Assembly (NCBI RefSeq): GCF_001642085.1
Contig: NZ_CP014699.1
Coordinates: forward strand, 186,001-250,000
Direction: 5' to 3'
From: Streptococcus pantholopis
Lineage (GTDB): Bacteria > Bacillota > Bacilli > Lactobacillales > Streptococcaceae
DNA length: 64,000 nt
Made by a program: the position numbers and the translations under genes
Shown here: positions 1-9,640 of the stretch, piece by piece
Numbering within the stretch: position 1 is the first letter of the stretch
How the letters are laid out: each line of letters starts with the position of its first letter
The notes under the pieces: model-generated
What the model was told of the DNA's origin: nothing
The model's input: the letters and a program-made list of their open reading frames with translations, nothing else
The model's database searches: none

Positions 1-1
1 C

Positions 2-760
2 GATACCCGTAAACAGGTTCTGCAGTATGATGATGTGATGCGGGAACAGCGGGAAATTATTTATGCTGAACGCCGTGATGTGATTACCGCTTCCAGAGAT
101 TTAGGTCCGGAAATTAAAGCTATGGTGAAACGGACCATTGAACGAACAGTAGACTCTCACAGCCGTAACACCAACCGAGATGAAGCGCTGGAAGCTATTT
201 TAAACTTTGCCAAAACCAATCTTCTGCCCGAAGATTCTATTAAATTATCTGAATTAGAAAATCAAAAAGACAGTGAACTGAAAGAAGATCTCTATCAGCG
301 GGCTCTGAAGGTCTATGATCAGCAGATTGCCAAGCTCCGCGATAAGGAAGCTGTTATTGAATTTCAAAAGGTTCTGATTTTAATGGTAGTTGATAATAAG
401 TGGACCGATCATATTGATGCACTTGATCAACTGCGCAATGCTGTCGGCCTTCGCGGCTATGCTCAAAATAATCCTGTTGTTGAATATCAGTCTGAAGGTT
501 TCAGAATGTTCCAAGATATGATTGGGGCTATTGAGTTTGATGTAACACGGACGATGATGAAAGCACAGATTCATGAGCAGGAACGTGAACGGGCAGCCCG
601 TCCGTCCAGTACAACTGCTGCCAGAAATATCAGTGCCCGTCAGGTCACAGGTCAGCAAACTGAAGGTCTTGATTTTTCTAAAGTTAAGCGCAATGATCCT
701 TGTCCGTGCGGTTCCGGCAAGAAATTTAAAAACTGTCATGGCCGCAGGCGGCTGTCATAA
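2..760 (+). CDS. secA: Preprotein translocase ATPase SecA, C-terminal part (cut by window edge)
   Basis: SecA is the cytoplasmic motor ATPase that pushes preproteins through SecYEG. Only the last 252 or so residues are present; the reading frame is open to the first base, so the gene starts outside the window. The visible part begins in the helical scaffold/wing region ([20 protein letters not shown] is typical of SecA) and ends with the zinc-binding tail [14 protein letters not shown], which binds SecB or phospholipid in the family. The DAHP synthase gene follows 25 bp downstream, so read-through is possible. Identification is firm; nothing looks broken. Confidence 0.97.
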   Translation, partial: DTRKQVLQYDDVMREQREIIYAERRDVITASRDLGPEIKAMVKRTIERTVDSHSRNTNRDEALEAILNFAKTNLLPEDSIKLSELENQKDSELKEDLYQRALKVYDQQIAKLRDKEAVIEFQKVLILMVVDNKWTDHIDALDQLRNAVGLRGYAQNNPVVEYQSEGFRMFQDMIGAIEFDVTRTMMKAQIHEQERERAARPSSTTAARNISARQVTGQQTEGLDFSKVKRNDPCPCGSGKKFKNCHGRRRLS

Positions 761-785
761 GAGCAGTTGAATCTCAGGAGAAAGC

Positions 786-1817
786 ATGTCATTCAAATCA
801 ACGAGCGAAAAAATTAATATTGAAGAAATAAAAAACAGCACTACCTTAGACGGTGCTGCTCTGTCTAAAAAAAGAGAGCGCGACCAACAGCTGACGGCCA
901 TTATCAAGGGTGAAGATGAGCGGCTGTTACTTGTTGTCGGCCCTTGTTCATCTGATGATGAAAAAGCCGTACTAGAATATGCCCGCCGTTTGGCTCAATT
1001 GCAAGAGGCTGTTAAAGATCGGCTCTTTCTTGTCATGCGGGTATATACAGCTAAACCGCGGACAAACGGCGATGGCTATAAAGGCTTGGTTCATCAGCCC
1101 AATGCCAAGGCGACACCTCATTTAATCAATGGGATAAAGGCTGTACGCAGGCTCCACTACCGCGTTATTGAAGAAACTGGCATGACGACCGCAGATGAAA
1201 TGCTTTATCCGGAAAATCTCCCCTTGGTCGACGATCTCGTCTCTTATATTGCTGTCGGGGCGCGGTCGGTTGAAAATCAGCAGCACCGTTTTGTGGCTTC
1301 TGGCATCGATGTGCCGACAGGAATGAAAAATCCGACTTCCGGCAATCTGACCGTCATGTTTAACGGTATTTATGCGGCTCAGGCTCGGCAAAATTTTCTT
1401 TTTAACGGGGAGGAAGTTGAGACATCGGGCAATACATTGGCGCATGTGATTTTGCGAGGGGGGACCAATGAGTATGGCAAAAATATCCCCAATTACTACT
1501 ACGACAATCTTTTAGAAACTATTGATCAATATGAAAAAATGGCACTTGAGAATCCTTTTATCATCATTGACACCAATCATGACAATTCAGGGAAAAATTA
1601 TCTTGAGCAGATTCGTATTGTTCGGCAGACACTTATCAATCGCGACTGGAGTGAAAAGATAAAACAGTATGTCCGCGGCTTCATGATTGAGTCTTATCTG
1701 GAAGACGGCAGGCAGGACAAGCCCGAAGTTTACGGCAAGTCCATTACGGATCCTTGTCTTGGCTGGGAGAAGACCGAGGAGCTGGTTCGCGAAATCTATC
1801 AGACATTAGGAATGTAA
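786..1817 (+). CDS. aroG: 3-deoxy-7-phosphoheptulonate (DAHP) synthase, class I alpha, first copy
   Basis: This enzyme condenses phosphoenolpyruvate and erythrose 4-phosphate to DAHP, the first step of the shikimate pathway to aromatic amino acids. The 343-residue protein has the class I-alpha signatures GPCSS (residues 52-56) and [11 protein letters not shown] (90-100), which bind the phosphates of the substrates, and a conserved C-terminal [10 protein letters not shown] segment. The start ATG has the ribosome site CAGGAG a few bases upstream. A second, very similar gene begins one base after the stop. In related bacteria such pairs differ in feedback inhibition by Phe or Tyr; which one this copy responds to cannot be told from sequence alone. 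Confidence 0.95.
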   Translation: MSFKSTSEKINIEEIKNSTTLDGAALSKKRERDQQLTAIIKGEDERLLLVVGPCSSDDEKAVLEYARRLAQLQEAVKDRLFLVMRVYTAKPRTNGDGYKGLVHQPNAKATPHLINGIKAVRRLHYRVIEETGMTTADEMLYPENLPLVDDLVSYIAVGARSVENQQHRFVASGIDVPTGMKNPTSGNLTVMFNGIYAAQARQNFLFNGEEVETSGNTLAHVILRGGTNEYGKNIPNYYYDNLLETIDQYEKMALENPFIIIDTNHDNSGKNYLEQIRIVRQTLINRDWSEKIKQYVRGFMIESYLEDGRQDKPEVYGKSITDPCLGWEKTEELVREIYQTLGM

Positions 1818-1818
1818 A

Positions 1819-2880
1819 ATGGGAATTCATCAGAAAAGTGCGGCTCTTGATATCGCACAAATCAAAGCGCTGTCTAAGCTGGAAGGTCGCTTTCTTGACC
1901 GTAAACTGGCCAGAGATCAAGAACTGGCTGCTATCATCCGGGGGGAAGACGAGCGTCTGCTTTTAGTTATTGGCCCGTGTTCTTCAGACGATGAGAGGGC
2001 CGTGCTTGATTATGCCCACCGTTTGGCTGAACTTCAGGAAGCGGTTAAGGATAAAATTTTTATGGTCATGCGTGTCTATACGTCCAAACCGCGGACAAAC
2101 GGCGATGGCTATAAAGGGATGATTCATCAGCCTGATACTAGATCGGCGCCCAGCTTGATTGACGGGATAGCTGCTGTGAGGCGGCTGCACAGCCGTATTA
2201 TCACTGAGACCGGGCTGACGACCGCTGATGAAATGCTTTACCCTTCTAATCTGTCATTTTTGGACGATTTAGTTTCTTATCATGCGATTGGCGCCCGTTC
2301 TGTTGAGGACCAAGAACACCGCTTTGTGGCTTCCGGCCTGGATGTACCGACAGGAATGAAGAATCCGACTTCCGGCAATCTGACTGTCATGTTCAATGCC
2401 ATCTATGCAGCACAAAATAGGCAGAGTTTCATCTTTCATGATGCAGAAGTTGAGACAGACGGCAATCCTTTGGCGCATGCTATTCTTCGCGGGGGAGCTG
2501 CTTCTTCGGGTGAAAATCAGCCTAACTATGCTTATGAAGATTTGCTTAAAGCCATCAGTCAGTATGAAAAAATGGGCTTAAAAAATCCTTTTTTGCTGAT
2601 TGATGCTAATCATGACAATTCAGGGAAAAACTACCTTGAACAGATTCGAATTGTTCGGCAGACGCTTATCAACCGCGACTGGAATGAGAAAATCAAACGC
2701 TGTGTCCGTGGCTTCATGATTGAATCTTATTTGGAAGACGGCAGGCAGGATAAGCCCGAAATTTATGGTAAGTCCATCACGGATCCCTGTCTTGGCTGGG
2801 AGAAGACTGAAAAGCTTGTCCGTGAGATTTATACCTTTTTAGGCATTGGTTCTTACGAAGAACTGATTTTCAAATCATAG
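1819..2880 (+). CDS. aroH: 3-deoxy-7-phosphoheptulonate (DAHP) synthase, class I alpha, second copy
   Basis: This is a paralogue of the gene immediately upstream with the same reaction (PEP plus erythrose 4-phosphate to DAHP). It is 353 residues, with GPCSS at 52-56 and [11 protein letters not shown] at about 90-100. The last 10 residues extend beyond the first copy. The two proteins diverge most in the first 35 residues, the region that in this family carries the regulatory amino-acid site, and are almost identical over the C-terminal third. This suggests different feedback control or local gene conversion of the 3' halves. The start follows the stop of the first copy by one base, so translation is probably coupled. 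The symbol aroH follows S. mutans usage and is only positional. Confidence 0.93.
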   Translation: MGIHQKSAALDIAQIKALSKLEGRFLDRKLARDQELAAIIRGEDERLLLVIGPCSSDDERAVLDYAHRLAELQEAVKDKIFMVMRVYTSKPRTNGDGYKGMIHQPDTRSAPSLIDGIAAVRRLHSRIITETGLTTADEMLYPSNLSFLDDLVSYHAIGARSVEDQEHRFVASGLDVPTGMKNPTSGNLTVMFNAIYAAQNRQSFIFHDAEVETDGNPLAHAILRGGAASSGENQPNYAYEDLLKAISQYEKMGLKNPFLLIDANHDNSGKNYLEQIRIVRQTLINRDWNEKIKRCVRGFMIESYLEDGRQDKPEIYGKSITDPCLGWEKTEKLVREIYTFLGIGSYEELIFKS

Positions 2881-2884
2881 TGCG

Positions 2885-2912
2885 GAAAAAGAGAGATTGG
2901 CCTCCTCTTTTT
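2885..2912 (+). terminator. Weak hairpin between aroH and acpS
   Basis: AAAAAGAG and CTCTTTTT pair around an 11-base loop, with a short T-run included in the stem. It could reduce read-through from the DAHP synthase genes into acpS, but it is AU-rich and short, so full termination is doubtful. Confidence 0.4.
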
Positions 2913-2944
2913 TCTGTCTGCTCTTATCTTTTAAAGGAGAATTC

Positions 2945-3304
2945 ATGATAGTAGGACATGGCATTGATTTACAGGCCATAGATGCGATTGCGGCGGCTTA
3001 TAAGAAAAATAATTCATTTGCCCGGCGAATTTTAACAGATGAAGAATTAGCTGTTTTTCAGTCTTTATCTGCTCCTAAGCGGCAGATGGAATATCTGGCC
3101 GGCCGATGGGCCGCCAAAGAAGCTTTTTCTAAAGCTTTGGGGACCGGTATCGGTCCTGTCGGTTTTCGGGATATAGAAGTCCTGACTAACGACAAGGGAG
3201 CTCCTGTGATTACCCACTCGCCTTTTTCCGGGAAAAGTTTTATTTCCCTGAGTCACAGCGGAAACTTTGTTCAGGCCAGCGTTATTTTGGAGGCAGAAAA
3301 ATGA
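2945..3304 (+). CDS. acpS: Holo-[acyl-carrier-protein] synthase
   Basis: AcpS transfers the 4'-phosphopantetheine arm from CoA to apo-ACP, activating it for fatty-acid synthesis in the cytoplasm. The 119-residue protein shows the family motifs GHGIDL near the N-terminus (magnesium-binding Asp8) and [14 protein letters not shown] (Glu59). I choose the ATG at 2945 because it follows AAAGGAG at the right spacing and gives the usual MIVGHGID start; an upstream in-frame start at 2897 would add 16 hydrophobic residues not found in the family. The stop overlaps the alr start by 4 bases (ATGA), indicating translational coupling. Confidence 0.96.
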   Translation: MIVGHGIDLQAIDAIAAAYKKNNSFARRILTDEELAVFQSLSAPKRQMEYLAGRWAAKEAFSKALGTGIGPVGFRDIEVLTNDKGAPVITHSPFSGKSFISLSHSGNFVQASVILEAEK

Positions 3305-4404
3305 TTCCTGGTTTACATCGGCCAACTAAAGCCATTATTAATTTACAGGCTATTGCTGATAATATTAAAACTATCCAAAGCCATATCCCCCAGGGGACGA
3401 AAACCTATGCTGTTGTTAAAGCGGATGCTTACGGCCACGGAGCTGTAAAAGTAGCTCATTTTATCCAGGGGATTGTAGATGCTTTTGCCGTTTCTAATCT
3501 GGATGAAGCGATTGAATTGCGGCAGTCCGGTATTACCAATGATATCCTAGTTTTGGGACCAATCGTTCCGGCTGATATCAAGCTGGCTAAAGCCTTTGCG
3601 CTGACCTTAACGGTAAGCAGTCTAGAATGGCTGGATGTGGCCCGGTCACAGGGATCTGATTTCCGTGATTTGACGGTCCATATCAAAGTGGATTCCGGTA
3701 TGGGGCGCATTGGTATCAGAACCGCCGAAGAAGCTAATTATTTACTATCAGAATTAAAAGAGGCCGGCAGTACAGTTGAGGGAATTTTTACGCATTTTGC
3801 AACGGCTGATGAGGTCGACGATCAAAAACTGCAGGAGCAGCTGGCCTTCTTTAAAAAAATTCTAGCTCAGTTAGACGAACAGCCTGAGCTGGTCCATGCC
3901 AGTAATTCGGCAGCCAGTCTGTGGCATAAGGAAACTATTTTTAGTGCCGTACGGCTGGGACTGGCCATCTATGGTTTAAATCCGAGCGGCAGCACGCTAA
4001 GCCTACCTTATCCCTTGAAACCAGCTCTGTCTCTGGAGTCTGCCCTGATTCAGATGAAAAAAATAGACGAAGGGGATAATGTGGGCTATGGTGCTACTTA
4101 CACTGCCTCTTCAGCACAGTATATCGGGACGGTTCCTATCGGCTACGCTGACGGATGGACACGCGATTTGCAAGGTTTTTCGGTACTTGTTGATGGACAG
4201 GAATGTGAGATTGTCGGCCGGATTTCAATGGACCAGCTGACAGTCCGCCTGCCGCAGGCTTATCCTTTAGGGACAAAAGTGACTTTAATTGGCACAGAAA
4301 AGGGCCAGAGGATTTCGGCAACTGATCTGGCCCGGAAACGCGGGACAATAAACTATGAGATCCTCTGCTTACTCAGCAGCCGTATACCTAGGCAGTACCT
4401 GTAA
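3301..4404 (+). CDS. alr: Alanine racemase (PLP-dependent)
   Basis: Alr interconverts L- and D-alanine and supplies D-Ala for peptidoglycan and for teichoic-acid decoration. The 367-residue protein carries the PLP-lysine motif [10 protein letters not shown] (Lys40) in the N-terminal TIM barrel and the catalytic-tyrosine region VGYGATYT (around residue 263) in the C-terminal beta domain, with a final [14 protein letters not shown] typical of the family. It overlaps acpS by 4 bases, the usual acpS-alr pair of Firmicutes. No terminator with a clear T-run follows. Confidence 0.96.
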   Translation: MIPGLHRPTKAIINLQAIADNIKTIQSHIPQGTKTYAVVKADAYGHGAVKVAHFIQGIVDAFAVSNLDEAIELRQSGITNDILVLGPIVPADIKLAKAFALTLTVSSLEWLDVARSQGSDFRDLTVHIKVDSGMGRIGIRTAEEANYLLSELKEAGSTVEGIFTHFATADEVDDQKLQEQLAFFKKILAQLDEQPELVHASNSAASLWHKETIFSAVRLGLAIYGLNPSGSTLSLPYPLKPALSLESALIQMKKIDEGDNVGYGATYTASSAQYIGTVPIGYADGWTRDLQGFSVLVDGQECEIVGRISMDQLTVRLPQAYPLGTKVTLIGTEKGQRISATDLARKRGTINYEILCLLSSRIPRQYL

Positions 4405-4758
4405 GCCTAACTCCCAAGAGACAAGTGAAAGCATCCTGCTTCTACTGACCGGAACCTTAAAATTTCTGAACAATGCAGCCTTGGCGCATTTGGCAAAAAG
4501 AGGGCAGTGCTCGATTCTTCAGTGATATGCTAGCTTTTAGTCCAGTTGCCAAAAGCAATGTTTTTCGGTCAGTCGGAATCTGTCAGAGCCGTTATGGGGG
4601 ATAAGCTTATTTTCCTTTGTTATAATAAGGGTGCTGTGCACTCTTTACATGAGGCGAAACTTTGTATGAAAATGTTAGAGTCCGGTCTTACTGCAAGGCT
4701 GCTATAATGAGTTAAAAAGTTAAATGGTCTTGTCTGTTGATTAGTTGGTGGAGAATAT
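4405..4758 (+). promoter_or_regulatory. Intergenic region upstream of recG with nested inverted repeat and candidate -10 boxes
   Basis: No gene is visible in these 354 bases. A nested imperfect inverted repeat spans about 4444-4573: ACTGACCG pairs with CGGTCAGT, and CATTTGGCAA pairs with TTGCCAAAAGCAATG. Two TATAAT hexamers follow, at 4621-4626 and 4703-4708, neither with a good -35. The latter is the more likely recG promoter because it lies about 50 bases before the start codon. The inverted repeat might be an old mobile fragment or a terminator for alr. Confidence 0.4.
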
Positions 4759-6774
4759 ATGGATTTACAATCATCTATTGCAGTTTTGAAAGGTTTAGGG
4801 CCCAAATCTGCTGAAAAATTTCAGAAATTAAATATTTACACCATAGAAGATCTCTTGCTTTACTATCCATTTCGTTATGAAGATTTTAAGGATAAGTCGG
4901 TTTTTGAGCTGGCTGATGGCGAAAAGGCCGTTATCAGCGGGACAGTAGTGACGCCTGCCAATGTTCAGTATTATGGACATAAGCGCAATCGTCTTTCCTT
5001 TAAAATGAAACAAGGAGAAGCTGTCATAAGCGTCAGTTTTTTTAATCAGCCTTACTTACAGGAGAAGGTGACAGTCGGCAGCAGGCTGGCCGTATTTGGG
5101 AAGTGGGATGCCCTGAAGTCGGCTGTTACAGGGATGAAAATCCTCGTTCAAGCGAGTGATGATTTGCAGCCTGTTTATCGATTAGGACAGGGTGTGACGC
5201 AAAATGCTTTGGTAAAGGCTGTTAAGGCAGCTTTTGCAGTCGGAGCCCATCAGTGGCTCCCCGAAAATCTTCCTCAGGTTTTGTTGGATAAATACCGGCT
5301 TTTAGGGCGCAGTCAGGCAACTGCAGCTATGCATTTCCCAAAGGATTTATCCCAGTACAGGCAGGCCCTGCGCCGCATTAAATTTGAAGAACTTTTCTAT
5401 TTTCAAATGCAGCTGCAGCTCCTCAAAGCAGCCAATAAAACAGAAAAAAGCGGTCTGGCCGTCAACTATAATCAAGAAGCTGTCCGGCAGAAAATTTCTC
5501 AACTGCCGTTTTCTTTGACAGCTTCTCAAAAAAACAGCCTCAATGATATTTTAACTGATATGCGATCAGGCAGACATATGAACCGGCTCCTGCAGGGAGA
5601 TGTCGGCTCCGGCAAGACGATTATTGCCAGTCTGGCCATGTATGCAACCTATACAGCAGGCTTTCAGTCAGCTTTAATGGTTCCGACAGAAATATTAGCA
5701 GAACAGCACTATGAAAGCTTATCTGCCCTGTTCCCCGATTTATCTATTGCGATTTTGACTTCAGGTATGAAAGCTCCGGTCAGGCGGACGGTTTTATCGG
5801 CTATAGCTTCCGGTTCAGTCAATATGATTGTTGGAACGCATGCCCTGATTCAGGAGGGTGTTGATTATCACCGTTTAGGTTTGGTTATTACAGATGAGCA
5901 GCACCGCTTCGGGGTTAGGCAGCGGAGGCTTTTTCGAGAAAAGGGGAGTAATCCGGATGTGCTCATGATGACCGCTACTCCCATTCCTCGGACGCTGGCG
6001 ATTACGACTTTTGGTGAAATGGATGTTTCAACGATTACTGAACTGCCTGCCGGACGCAGACCTATTCTGACCCGCTGGATAAAGCATGAAGAGCTTGAGA
6101 ACGTTTTTTCCTGGATGAAATCAGAATTAAAAAAAGGCGCTCAGGCTTATGTCATCTCACCGCTGATCGAGGAGTCTGAAAGTCTGGATTTGAAAAACGC
6201 CACAGACTTGTATGAGGAGCTTTCAGCCTATTTTGCAGCGGAAGCCAAGGTGGCTCTTTTGCACGGCCGTCTAAAAAATGAAGAAAAAGAAGCTATTATG
6301 CAGGATTTTAAAAGCAAGCGGCTTCAGATATTGGTTGCTACAACAGTCGTTGAAGTCGGGGTTAATGTGCCTGACGCCACTATTATGCTGATTATGGATG
6401 CTGATCGATTTGGTCTAAGCCAGCTGCACCAGCTGCGCGGACGTGTAGGCCGCGGCAGCAAACAGTCCTATGCTGTCTTGGTAGCTAATCCAAAGACAGA
6501 ATCGGGCAAAGAGCGAATGAAAGCAATGACTCAGACAACCGATGGTTTTCTGCTGGCAGAAGCGGATTTAAAACTGCGAGGGTCAGGTGAAATTTTTGGC
6601 ACGCGCCAGTCAGGCCTGCCTGAGTTTCAAGTAGCAGATGTGATTGAAGATTTTAATATTTTAGAAGAAGCCAGACGGGTCGCTGCCCTGATTGTTTCTG
6701 ACAGCCACTGGCAGCAGGACGAGCGCTGGCAGGTAATTGTGCCCAACTTGAATCAAAATGACAGCTTTGATTAG
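4759..6774 (+). CDS. recG: ATP-dependent DNA helicase RecG
   Basis: RecG remodels stalled replication forks and branch-migrates Holliday-type junctions. The 671-residue protein has the N-terminal wedge/OB-fold DNA-binding region (about residues 1-230, with LKGLGPKSAEKF at the start and LLLYYPFRYEDF next), then two RecA-like motor domains: Walker A GDVGSGKT (about 280-287), DEQHRFG (about 379-385), MTATPIPRT and the C-terminal QLHQLRGRVGRG motif. Length and motif order are normal. It follows alr as in S. mutans and is probably transcribed from its own promoter. Confidence 0.97.
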   Translation: MDLQSSIAVLKGLGPKSAEKFQKLNIYTIEDLLLYYPFRYEDFKDKSVFELADGEKAVISGTVVTPANVQYYGHKRNRLSFKMKQGEAVISVSFFNQPYLQEKVTVGSRLAVFGKWDALKSAVTGMKILVQASDDLQPVYRLGQGVTQNALVKAVKAAFAVGAHQWLPENLPQVLLDKYRLLGRSQATAAMHFPKDLSQYRQALRRIKFEELFYFQMQLQLLKAANKTEKSGLAVNYNQEAVRQKISQLPFSLTASQKNSLNDILTDMRSGRHMNRLLQGDVGSGKTIIASLAMYATYTAGFQSALMVPTEILAEQHYESLSALFPDLSIAILTSGMKAPVRRTVLSAIASGSVNMIVGTHALIQEGVDYHRLGLVITDEQHRFGVRQRRLFREKGSNPDVLMMTATPIPRTLAITTFGEMDVSTITELPAGRRPILTRWIKHEELENVFSWMKSELKKGAQAYVISPLIEESESLDLKNATDLYEELSAYFAAEAKVALLHGRLKNEEKEAIMQDFKSKRLQILVATTVVEVGVNVPDATIMLIMDADRFGLSQLHQLRGRVGRGSKQSYAVLVANPKTESGKERMKAMTQTTDGFLLAEADLKLRGSGEIFGTRQSGLPEFQVADVIEDFNILEEARRVAALIVSDSHWQQDERWQVIVPNLNQNDSFD

Positions 6775-7000
6775 ACTGCTTTTTGATATGAGGCGTCAAA
6801 ACAGCCGCAAATCCCAATAAACTTAAAGCCTGAAAAATCAGGCGGTCTCAGCAATGCTTAAGAAATTTGAAGAAAATAAAAGTCTTTGCCTTACCGTCAG
6901 CTGGCAAGGGCAGTTCTCGTAGCTGAGAGACCTGTCCAAAAATTTTTACTGATAGGCTAAATTTTATAATAATGCTTGCAAACAGGGCTTTTTACTGAAA

Positions 7001-7034
7001 TGTGTTACAATAAAGCTACGACAAAAACAAAGGA
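7001..7034 (+). promoter_or_regulatory. -10 box and ribosome site that set the aldo/keto reductase start
   Basis: A -10-like hexamer TACAAT lies near 7006-7013, followed by AAGGAG at about 7030-7035. This places the start of the next gene at 7042 rather than at the upstream in-frame ATG at 6976. Confidence 0.45.
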
Positions 7035-7041
7035 GTTATCT

Positions 7042-7956
7042 ATGTCACAAAAAATCGGCCCTACTCAAGTTCAGACTGCGCCTATCGCTTTAGGCTGTAT
7101 GCGAATGGGGGCCTTGGAAATCAGCAAAGCAGAGCAGGTCTTGACCGCTGCTTTAGAGCATGGTATCAATTTTTTTGACCATGCTGATATTTATGGTGCC
7201 GGTGAATCCGAGCGCCGTTTTGGACAGGCCGTCCGCAATCTGGGGGTAGAGCGTGAAAAGCTGCTGCTTCAGTCAAAATGCGGTATCCGTCAGGGGTATT
7301 ACGATTTTTCCAAAGACTATATTATTCAGACAGTTGAAGCGAGTCTTGAGAGGCTGGGGACTGATTATCTGGATTTTTTCCTGCTTCATCGTCCTGATGT
7401 TCTGATGGAGCCGGAAGAAATAGCTGAGGCCTTCAGTCAGCTTCATAAAGCAGGGAAAGTGAAGTATTTCGGTGTCAGCAACCAGAATCGCTACCAGATG
7501 GAGCTGCTTCAGGCTTATCTGGAACAGCCGCTTGTCATCAATCAGCTGCAGCTCTCTCCCGCTCATACTGTCCTGTTTGATGCCGGCCTGAACGTTAATA
7601 TGACCAATCAGGCTGCAATTGACCGTGAAAATGGGATTGTGGAGTACTGCCGCTTAAACCATGTAACCATTCAGGTTTGGTCTCCATTTCAAATTGATTT
7701 AGAGCAGGGGCTCTTTATGACTGATAAACGTTATAAAGCTTTAGCTCAGACTATTGAGAAATACGCTGAGCGTTACCATGTCTCAGCAGAGGCTATCATC
7801 ATTGCCTGGATTTTACGCCACCCTGCTCGAATGCAGGCTGTTATCGGTTCGATGAACCCAGACCGGATTGACCGGATTATGCAGGCTCAGCATATTTCCT
7901 TAACGCGTGCTGAATGGTATGATATTTACCAAAGCGCAGGGAACAAACTGCCATAG
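7042..7956 (+). CDS. Aldo/keto reductase, YdhF-like
   Basis: This is an NADPH-dependent oxidoreductase of the aldo/keto reductase superfamily, predicted to be cytosolic. The protein is 304 residues from the ATG at 7042, which has AAGGAG at good spacing; an ATG at 6976 would add 22 unlikely residues. The catalytic tetrad is visible as Asp in NFFDHADIYG, the Tyr four residues on, Lys in QSKCGIR and His in FLLHRPD. The NADP-binding GVSNQ and C-terminal GSMNPDRI are also present. The best-known relatives are E. coli YdhF and many streptococcal proteins of unknown substrate, so the physiological substrate is open. It stands alone, with a strong terminator after it. Confidence 0.9.
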   Translation: MSQKIGPTQVQTAPIALGCMRMGALEISKAEQVLTAALEHGINFFDHADIYGAGESERRFGQAVRNLGVEREKLLLQSKCGIRQGYYDFSKDYIIQTVEASLERLGTDYLDFFLLHRPDVLMEPEEIAEAFSQLHKAGKVKYFGVSNQNRYQMELLQAYLEQPLVINQLQLSPAHTVLFDAGLNVNMTNQAAIDRENGIVEYCRLNHVTIQVWSPFQIDLEQGLFMTDKRYKALAQTIEKYAERYHVSAEAIIIAWILRHPARMQAVIGSMNPDRIDRIMQAQHISLTRAEWYDIYQSAGNKLP

Positions 7957-7963
7957 CAATTAA

Positions 7964-8004
7964 GCCTGTTTTTATGAGGGTCTAAAAACAGGTTTTGCTT
8001 TTTT
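7964..8004 (+). terminator. Rho-independent terminator after the aldo/keto reductase
   Basis: CCTGTTTTTA (7965-7974) pairs with TAAAAACAGG (7982-7991), loop of 7, followed by a T-rich tract interrupted by GC. Confidence 0.8.
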
Positions 8005-8136
8005 AGAAATCTGATGAGCGTGTTTCACATTACTGGCTGACCGCTGCTACCTGTTCTGAATTTGGCAGTCACTCTATTGGATTATTAAAAAGGTACTTGT
8101 AAAAATTTAGAGGACTTTCCTGTGAGTGCAGGGCTG

Positions 8137-8206
8137 TCGGAAAGTCAGAAATTTATGATTTCGCAGGCGTGCCCCTGCCAGGATGACTAGGAGGGTGCGG
8201 TCTGCC
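8137..8206 (-). repeat. Degenerate fragment of the long core of the modular repeat family
   Basis: The stretch reads, with several changes, like the minus-orientation long core seen in full elsewhere: GATTTCGCAGGCG, then CCCCTGCCAGGATGACTAG, then GGGTGCGGTC. It lacks both terminal arms, so it is an old, eroded copy. It lies in the 301-base gap between the aldo/keto reductase and the Cof-type gene; apart from the terminator I see nothing else there. Confidence 0.65.
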
Positions 8207-8257
8207 TGGATATTTAAAAATGTGTTATTGTCTATTTCAGTATAAAGAGGAGAAAAT

Positions 8258-9640
8258 GTGGTAGTTAAGGCAGTATTTTTTGATATTGACGGGACGCTTT
8301 TAAATGACCGTAAAAATGTCCAACACTCAACCGAAAAAGCCATTCAGAGTCTAAAGGAACAGGGTGTTTTTGTAGGGCTGGCGACTGGCCGCGGTCCTGC
8401 TTTTGTGCAGCCTTATATGGAAAATTTAGGCCTTGATTTTGCGGTTACTTATAATGGTCAGTATATCTATACGCTTGATAAAATCCTGTATCAAAATCAG
8501 CTGCCAAAATCCTTGATCTACAAAGTTATCCGCTACGCAGGCGAAAAACGGCGGGAAATATCGCTGGGATTGGCTTCCGGTTTAGTCGGTTCCAATATTA
8601 TTAATATGGGGACCAGCAGATTTGGCCAGGTTGTCAGCAGCATTGTCCCTAAAAGGATGGCAAAAACCCTTGAGCAAAGTTTTAAACACTTAATCCGCCG
8701 GTTTAAACCGCAAAACATGGAAACCTTAGTAACAATCATGCGGGAACCGGTCTACCAAATTGTTATGGTAGCGACTGCCGGAGAAACGGCAAAGATTCGG
8801 GAAAAATTCCCCCACATTACGATTACCCGCAGCAGTCCTTACTCAGCAGACCTGATTTCGGAAGGACAGTCTAAGATTGAAGGGATTAAACGTGTCGGCC
8901 GTCTATTTGACTTTAGTTTGACTGAAGTAATGGCTTTTGGAGATTCTGAGAATGATATTGAGATGCTTTCAGGTGTAGGGATAGGCGTGGCAATGGGGAA
9001 TGCTTCTGAGACTGTCAAAGCAGAGTCCCATTATACAACAGCAAGTAATAATAATGACGGAATTTCAAAAGCGCTGGCGCATTATGGTCTGATTCATTTT
9101 GACACAGAACAAAGCTTTAAGAGTAAGGATGAGAATTTCAATAAGGTGAAAGATTTTCATCAGCTTATGGATGGAGATACGCTGGAAACGCCAAGGGTTT
9201 ATAGCCTTAAAGAAGCAGGAAACCGCGCAGATTTTAAGGCTGAAGAAATTGTGGAGTTTTTATATGCTGCCAGCCAGGGAGATCAAGATCAGTTTAAAAA
9301 TGCGGTACTAGATTTACATTATGCTATTGATAAGGCCAGAGAAAAAGTTCAGTCTAAAGAACACACAGAGACACCTTTGGTTGGTCAGGCTGATGCCTTG
9401 ACGGATTTATTGTATTTTACTTACGGTTCCTTTGTTTTGATGGGGGTGGATCCCAAACCTTTATTTGACACAGTTCATGAAGCCAATATGGGGAAAATCT
9501 TCCCTGACGGTAAAGCGCACTTTGATCCTGTGACACATAAGATATTAAAACCAGACGACTGGGAGGCACGCTTTGCTCCGGAAACCGCTATAAAAGCAGA
9601 GCTGGATAGGCAAATCCAAAAATCTTTACATAAAAAATAA
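8258..9640 (+). CDS. Cof-type HAD phosphatase fused to a MazG-like domain
   Basis: The N-terminal 270 residues are a Cof/Cap-type haloacid-dehalogenase phosphatase: DIDGT (Asp9 and Asp11, nucleophile and acid/base), a Lys in the GQSKIEG region, and GDSENDIEM for magnesium. Members act on small phosphorylated metabolites. Residues about 295-450 form an all-helical extension with EEIVEFLYAA, ADALTDLLYFTYGSFV and a KPDDWEAR tail, resembling the MazG/phosphoribosyl-ATP pyrophosphohydrolase group of nucleotide pyrophosphatases. At 460 residues it is far longer than a plain Cof protein (about 270). The start is GTG 8258 behind AGAGGAG; an overlapping ATG two bases upstream is in a frame that stops at once. 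Confidence 0.85.
   Translation: MVVKAVFFDIDGTLLNDRKNVQHSTEKAIQSLKEQGVFVGLATGRGPAFVQPYMENLGLDFAVTYNGQYIYTLDKILYQNQLPKSLIYKVIRYAGEKRREISLGLASGLVGSNIINMGTSRFGQVVSSIVPKRMAKTLEQSFKHLIRRFKPQNMETLVTIMREPVYQIVMVATAGETAKIREKFPHITITRSSPYSADLISEGQSKIEGIKRVGRLFDFSLTEVMAFGDSENDIEMLSGVGIGVAMGNASETVKAESHYTTASNNNDGISKALAHYGLIHFDTEQSFKSKDENFNKVKDFHQLMDGDTLETPRVYSLKEAGNRADFKAEEIVEFLYAASQGDQDQFKNAVLDLHYAIDKAREKVQSKEHTETPLVGQADALTDLLYFTYGSFVLMGVDPKPLFDTVHEANMGKIFPDGKAHFDPVTHKILKPDDWEARFAPETAIKAELDRQIQKSLHKK

Noticed and set aside
380..739. Long antisense open frames inside secA, gatB, ktrB and other genes
   Set aside because: They are shadows of strongly coding frames on the other strand.
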